Shown here: one piece after another, positions 60,694 to 64,000 of the stretch | Layout of the letters: each line of letters opens with the position of its first letter | Numbering within the stretch: position 1 is the first letter of the stretch | NCBI GenBank assembly: GCA_964472305.1 | Contig: CAYYJR010000001.1 | Location: forward strand, 372,001 to 436,000 | Reading direction: 5' to 3' | Source of the DNA: CAYYJR01 sp964472305 | GTDB taxonomy: Bacteria; Armatimonadota; Hebobacteria; CAIYQO01 | Length of the DNA: 64,000 nt | Position numbers and translations under genes: made by a program | The notes under the pieces: generated by a model | Told to the model about the DNA's origin: nothing | Seen by the model: the letters and a program-made list of their open reading frames with translations, nothing else | Databases searched by the model: none

Positions 60694-61722
60694 TTACTGT
60701 TCCCACGGTTGAATCGCCGGTGTCTCGGTGGTGGTGACATTACCGGCGCGCGAACGACCCTGGTAGGAATCCAGCCCTTGCATTTTGAGTTGGTATTTCT
60801 TCCCGGCATTATCGACCAGTGTCAAATATTCCGGCGTGATCGCCTGTACGTGCAGTTTACCCACATCATCGCCAACCTTGACCGCCCGGGCAAAGCCGTC
60901 GCGGTCCTCGTAAATGGCGAATACCACTCCGGTGGTATTATTGTAAATCCAACCGGCATGCCGGCCCGGCGGCGGTTCGATCGGTACCGCGTTGGTCGTG
61001 CCCTGGAAGGTACGGGGCGTATACGGCCCACCGCGTGCCGTCGGCATGATTGACGGCAGATTAGCCACTTCGATGATGGGCGGCGGCGGCGGCGGTGGCG
61101 GCGGGGGCGGCGGCGGTATATATTTGGGTAAGCCTCCTATGAATGGATCGATCGCACTGGCGATCTGAACCACCGGCTTGACCGCCGGCGGCGCGATTTT
61201 CGCCCAGGCCGGTGTCGGCGGAGGCGGTGGGGTCACCGGTGCGGGGGCAGGGGCCGGCATGGACGGTGTGACCGGGGCCGGCTTCGAGGTTGGCGGAGTG
61301 GTTGTCGTCGGCGGTGGTGCCGCCGGTTGCACGGGTTGGCTGACGACCACCGGCGGAGTCTCCTGGCCGCCGAGAATATTCGGGTCCAGGGTATACAGCG
61401 CCGCGGCCGCACCGACAAGAACGAGGAATGCCGCTGCGGCGATGATGGTCTTCTTATTCGACTTCTTCGGCGGTGTGATAACTTCATCTTCCGCCGTGAT
61501 GTCATCCGGAGTAACCGTTGCGGTGTCCTCGCCATCCATATCCGGCGGTGCTTCTGCTACCGCGACCATGTCGGCGGCCAGCTCGGTATCGTCGTCCAGC
61601 CGGGTAAGCGGCGGCTCGGCCGTCGCCGGCGGGGGCGCTGGCGCGGTCGATTCCGCAAGGAAATCCAGTTCGTCATTTACATTATCTTGCGTCTCGGGAT
61701 CCATTGGGGTATCGGAACTCAT
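60694..61722 (-). CDS. PilP-like pilus assembly protein with membrane anchor and poly-proline tract
   Basis: A 342-residue protein. An acidic N-terminal cytoplasmic region (about 1-85, DELDFLAESTAPAPPPAT) precedes one helix (TIIAAAAFLVLVGAAAALYTL) and a long Pro/Ala/Thr linker. This linker contains about 13 consecutive prolines, encoded by GGC-rich DNA at 61078-61116. A C-terminal beta-rich domain follows (GWIYNNTTGVVFAIYEDRDGFARAVKVGDDVGKLHVQAI, LTLVDNAGKKYQLKMQ). The position after pilO and the small C-terminal fold suggest a PilP-like link to the secretin, which is inference. GGGAGGTG precedes ATG 61722. Confidence 0.6.
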   Translation of the reverse strand: MSSDTPMDPETQDNVNDELDFLAESTAPAPPPATAEPPLTRLDDDTELAADMVAVAEAPPDMDGEDTATVTPDDITAEDEVITPPKKSNKKTIIAAAAFLVLVGAAAALYTLDPNILGGQETPPVVVSQPVQPAAPPPTTTTPPTSKPAPVTPSMPAPAPAPVTPPPPPTPAWAKIAPPAVKPVVQIASAIDPFIGGLPKYIPPPPPPPPPPPPPIIEVANLPSIMPTARGGPYTPRTFQGTTNAVPIEPPPGRHAGWIYNNTTGVVFAIYEDRDGFARAVKVGDDVGKLHVQAITPEYLTLVDNAGKKYQLKMQGLDSYQGRSRAGNVTTTETPAIQPWEQ

Positions 61723-61806
61723 CGTCGATACACCTCCCTTATACCGTTCACACTCATAGACGGGTCCGGCGCGTGAAATGTTCCCGCGCATCAGCCGTAC
61801 CTGCGA

Positions 61807-62676
61807 TTAATTCGCCTGCAGTCCTTGCTGGGTAAAATACCACAGGACTTTCGGGCACTCATAGCCCGCTCCGCCCTGGCTCGTGTCAAAAAAGTCGCGT
61901 CGCGCATCCCGCTTCTGCGGGGGAGTGCGCAACAAGTTTTCCGCGTCCTTCATCTGTGCCGTTGCGGCGGCCTCGGTGCCGGCCGGATCCCATCCGCGGG
62001 TGAAGAAGTAGGCGGTGGATTTATAGGCCATGGTCAGCAAGGGATTCTTTGGATCGCGTTTCGTTGGGGAGCGATCGACCGTGACGGTATAGGTCTTGCC
62101 GTCCGGGGAGTCCATCACCAGGGGAAAGTACCCGTAACCCGTTGTGCGTCGGATGGCATTTAACAGGTTGCCGTAACCGCGTACAGCGAACGATTGCCCT
62201 CCGAAATTCACCTTCACCATCCTCGCGGACGGCAGCGAATCTTCGTAGCCCAGGTTGCCGGTAAATTTCCCGTCAAAACTCGGCGCATTCGGTTGGTGAA
62301 AACTCCGCGCCCAGTGATTCAACTCCGCGATCATCTTACCGGTGCCCATGATCTTATACCAGACGATCAGTCCTTCCTTCTCTCTGCCGGCATACAGTTC
62401 TTTCATGTTGTAGATTGCCGGCATCGAAGCGCGGATGATGCGAAATTGATGGTAGTCACGGTAAAATTTTGTCGCGGAGACGAGCTGGCTGTCAATACTT
62501 GCTTGATAGCCTTTTTCGGCTTCCCGGAGTTTTGTTTGCTCCGCTGTCCAGGCGGCGCGCGCAGCTTTGACTTTCTCTAACTGTGGTTTGAACAGAAAGT
62601 TGTATGCCGCAAACCCCGCGCCGATAAGCAACACGAGTACGATTGGGATCAGATGTATCGCTTTGATGCGACGCAT
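61807..62676 (-). CDS. pilO: Type IV pilus inner-membrane platform protein PilO-like
   Basis: A 289-residue protein. A single N-terminal helix (AIHLIPIVLVLLIGAGFAAYNFLF) is followed by a coiled coil (LEKVKAARAAWTAEQTKLREAEKGYQ) and a ferredoxin-like domain. This layout, together with PilN and PilM upstream on the same strand, is the standard PilMNO set that connects the pilus motor to the secretin. Sequence similarity to characterised PilO is weak, so the call leans on topology and synteny. Confidence 0.75.
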   Translation of the reverse strand: MRRIKAIHLIPIVLVLLIGAGFAAYNFLFKPQLEKVKAARAAWTAEQTKLREAEKGYQASIDSQLVSATKFYRDYHQFRIIRASMPAIYNMKELYAGREKEGLIVWYKIMGTGKMIAELNHWARSFHQPNAPSFDGKFTGNLGYEDSLPSARMVKVNFGGQSFAVRGYGNLLNAIRRTTGYGYFPLVMDSPDGKTYTVTVDRSPTKRDPKNPLLTMAYKSTAYFFTRGWDPAGTEAAATAQMKDAENLLRTPPQKRDARRDFFDTSQGGAGYECPKVLWYFTQQGLQAN

Positions 62677-62741
62677 GCACTATTCCTCCACGCTTGTCAA
62701 CTGGTAGATACCAGGGACCGTCGGCGTCACGGATCAAGTCG

Positions 62742-63446
62742 TTATTTCCCCGGTCCTCCAGCGGGCGCAGCGGCAGGAGCGCCCGCTGGTGCGCCGGCCG
62801 CTGCGCCGGCTTCAGGAGCGGCCCCGGAGGCCGAATGGTACAACAAATTCGTTTCCGCCGCTTCCCCCACCGGCCCCGGGGCAGCGGGCAAACCCGCGGT
62901 CACGGTGCCCTTCACCTTCAATACCACTTCCTGGTTCATGGTCGGCTGGCTGGGCGAAGGGGCCGGAATGGCCAATGGCTCGACCGTCAATGGCGGGGTG
63001 GACGCCTTCGCCTTGAAATAGAAATTGACGAATTCCATCAGCCCCTTGATGTGCCCCTCGTATTCGACCGCGTTTCCCGTGATCGTCAACTTATCGAACC
63101 ATGCTTTGCCACCGCCGACCAGCTTCCCAGCTTCCGCCAGTGATGTGGCGATGCCGTTGGTGTAGTCGATGACCGCGCCGCGCGTAAAGAAGGAAATGTA
63201 CGGCTCATACACCTTGGCTTGTGTTTCCCAGGTCGTGGCCTTGGTCTTCTCCGCGTTGATCATGTCCGCGCGCTTGGTAAAGTAGGGCGCATCGTCCTTG
63301 AACCATTTTTCGACCGCTTGCAGGTCGGCATACGCCTTGAAGACGACCCCAGCCTCGACGCCGATCAGGATCAGGAATACCACGATCACTGTGCGAATGC
63401 GTCGTTTCTCAATGACATATGACGGCAACAGATTGAGTTTAATCAC
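62742..63446 (-). CDS. pilN: Type IV pilus assembly protein PilN-like
   Basis: A 234-residue protein. It begins IKLNLLPSYVIEKRR, the conserved PilN tail that docks in the PilM groove (I-N-L-L-P). One helix follows (TVIVVFLILIGVEAGVVF), then a coiled coil and a ferredoxin-like domain. The C-terminus is rich in Ala/Gly/Pro (AGAAAGAPAGAPAAAPAGG). It starts nine bases after the pilM stop. Confidence 0.85.
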   Translation of the reverse strand: MIKLNLLPSYVIEKRRIRTVIVVFLILIGVEAGVVFKAYADLQAVEKWFKDDAPYFTKRADMINAEKTKATTWETQAKVYEPYISFFTRGAVIDYTNGIATSLAEAGKLVGGGKAWFDKLTITGNAVEYEGHIKGLMEFVNFYFKAKASTPPLTVEPLAIPAPSPSQPTMNQEVVLKVKGTVTAGLPAAPGPVGEAAETNLLYHSASGAAPEAGAAAGAPAGAPAAAPAGGPGK

Positions 63447-63455
63447 ACTGATTCC

Positions 63456-64000
63456 TCACGCAAGCATATCGCGCAACCCCAACCCGATGCACACGGGCAA
63501 CGCGGGGGCCAGGTCGCGCAGGTATTCAGTCGGCTGGCGGAAGCCGCTCAGGTCGAGCGCCTCCAGCGGATCGGCTTGTTTGACTTCCAGGCCGATCTCC
63601 TGCTGGATGAACTGCGTCAGGTGAGGCAGGCGGCTGGTGCCGCCATAAATGATCACACGATCGATTGGCGTATCCGGCTCGCGGCTGGAATAATACTCGA
63701 AGGAGCGGCGGATCTCGGTCACTAACTCCACCAGTACGGGCATCATGGAATCGAAGATGCGGCGCTGAAAGACGTCGCTTTGCGGCATGTCGCCCGGGGT
63801 ATAGCCCAGCGCGTCGTCCAGTGCGTTCGAATGCAGCAAGGCGTCGTCGTCGATCATCCCTGTCTCGGAGGCTTCCGTCAGCGGCACCTGCAACTGATCC
63901 ATCGGCGCGATGGCCGACTCGTTGAGATTGAAGCCACCCATGTCGATCAGGTGCGTCGCCGGGGGTGGGGGGGGCGTTGGCGTTCCCAGCGTCATGGCGT
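63456..64000 (-). CDS. pilM: Type IV pilus assembly protein PilM, 3' part only
   Basis: The frame runs off the right edge of the window, so only the C-terminal part of about 180 residues is visible. It ends in an actin-like fold: RRIFDSMMPVLVELVTEIRRSFEYYSSREPDTPIDRVIIYGGTSRLPHL, then QADPLEAL and PVCIGLGLRDML. PilM is the cytoplasmic ring protein that binds PilN. A proline stretch (TPTPPPPPAT) lies near the visible start and is encoded next to a run of eight G (63967-63974). Confidence 0.85.
   Translation of the reverse strand, partial: AMTLGTPTPPPPPATHLIDMGGFNLNESAIAPMDQLQVPLTEASETGMIDDDALLHSNALDDALGYTPGDMPQSDVFQRRIFDSMMPVLVELVTEIRRSFEYYSSREPDTPIDRVIIYGGTSRLPHLTQFIQQEIGLEVKQADPLEALDLSGFRQPTEYLRDLAPALPVCIGLGLRDMLA

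Noticed and set aside
1..64000. Prophage, insertion sequence, CRISPR or tRNA content
   Set aside because: No transposase, integrase, phage structural gene, regularly spaced repeats or cloverleaf sequence was found on either strand.

Overview
The window reads as chromosomal DNA of a moderately high-GC (about 60%) diderm bacterium. Lipopolysaccharide and envelope genes (kdsA, kdsB, a LpxL-like acyltransferase, an MlaE permease, murA, PBP2), a type IV pilus secretin locus and a membrane-anchored NrfHA nitrite reductase all point to a Gram-negative envelope. UroD-like proteins beside a sugar-isomerase TIM barrel, together with YtxH, a YtxJ-type bacilliredoxin, MutS2 and PilMNO, would fit Armatimonadota or a related lineage. 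That placement is inference; there is no rRNA or other marker here. I see no tRNA, rRNA, CRISPR array, insertion sequence or prophage.

Layout. 1-6152: end of a TolB-like propeller protein, a ComEC-type channel without the nuclease-like domain, MoxR ATPase, MFS transporter. 6191-11254: serS, sugar isomerase, then two overlapping UroD-like genes and a third frameshifted gene on the minus strand, separated by a large hairpin. 11413-15269: copper chaperone plus CopA, then mtnA. 15550-22366: YtxH, a multi-GAF protein, YihY, LPS acyltransferase, Trm112-like protein, GT2. 22471-25504: nrfH-nrfA, SGNH hydrolase, OsmC. 25566-28526 (minus): cysteine desulfurase, CvpA-like membrane protein, MEMO protein. 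28638-39121 (plus): GNAT, MBL hydrolase, GT4, SRPBCC, PBP2, accB, hom, HAD, thrC, a sensor-like membrane protein and purC. 39085-42909 (minus): ytxJ, a K+ channel with RCK domains on both sides of the pore, kdsA, kdsB. 43078-45686 (plus): an unknown gene with a likely frameshift, a broken nucleoside hydrolase and an esterase. 45731-51334 (minus): dut, murA, mlaE, and an ABC exporter with a TPR-like protein. 51878-54979 (plus): RlmI-like methyltransferase, UDP-xylose synthase, GT2. 54988-64000 (minus): mutS2 and the type IV pilus set secretin, STN protein, PilP-like, PilO, PilN, PilM.

Cross-cutting observations. Many promoters carry an extended -10 (TGN-TATAAT type), and several lie only 7 to 11 bases ahead of the start codon, suggesting leaderless or nearly leaderless mRNAs. 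Three genes are interrupted by single-base shifts in short homopolymers, so either base-level assembly errors or recent gene decay should be considered. Intrinsic-terminator-like hairpins separate most convergent gene pairs.
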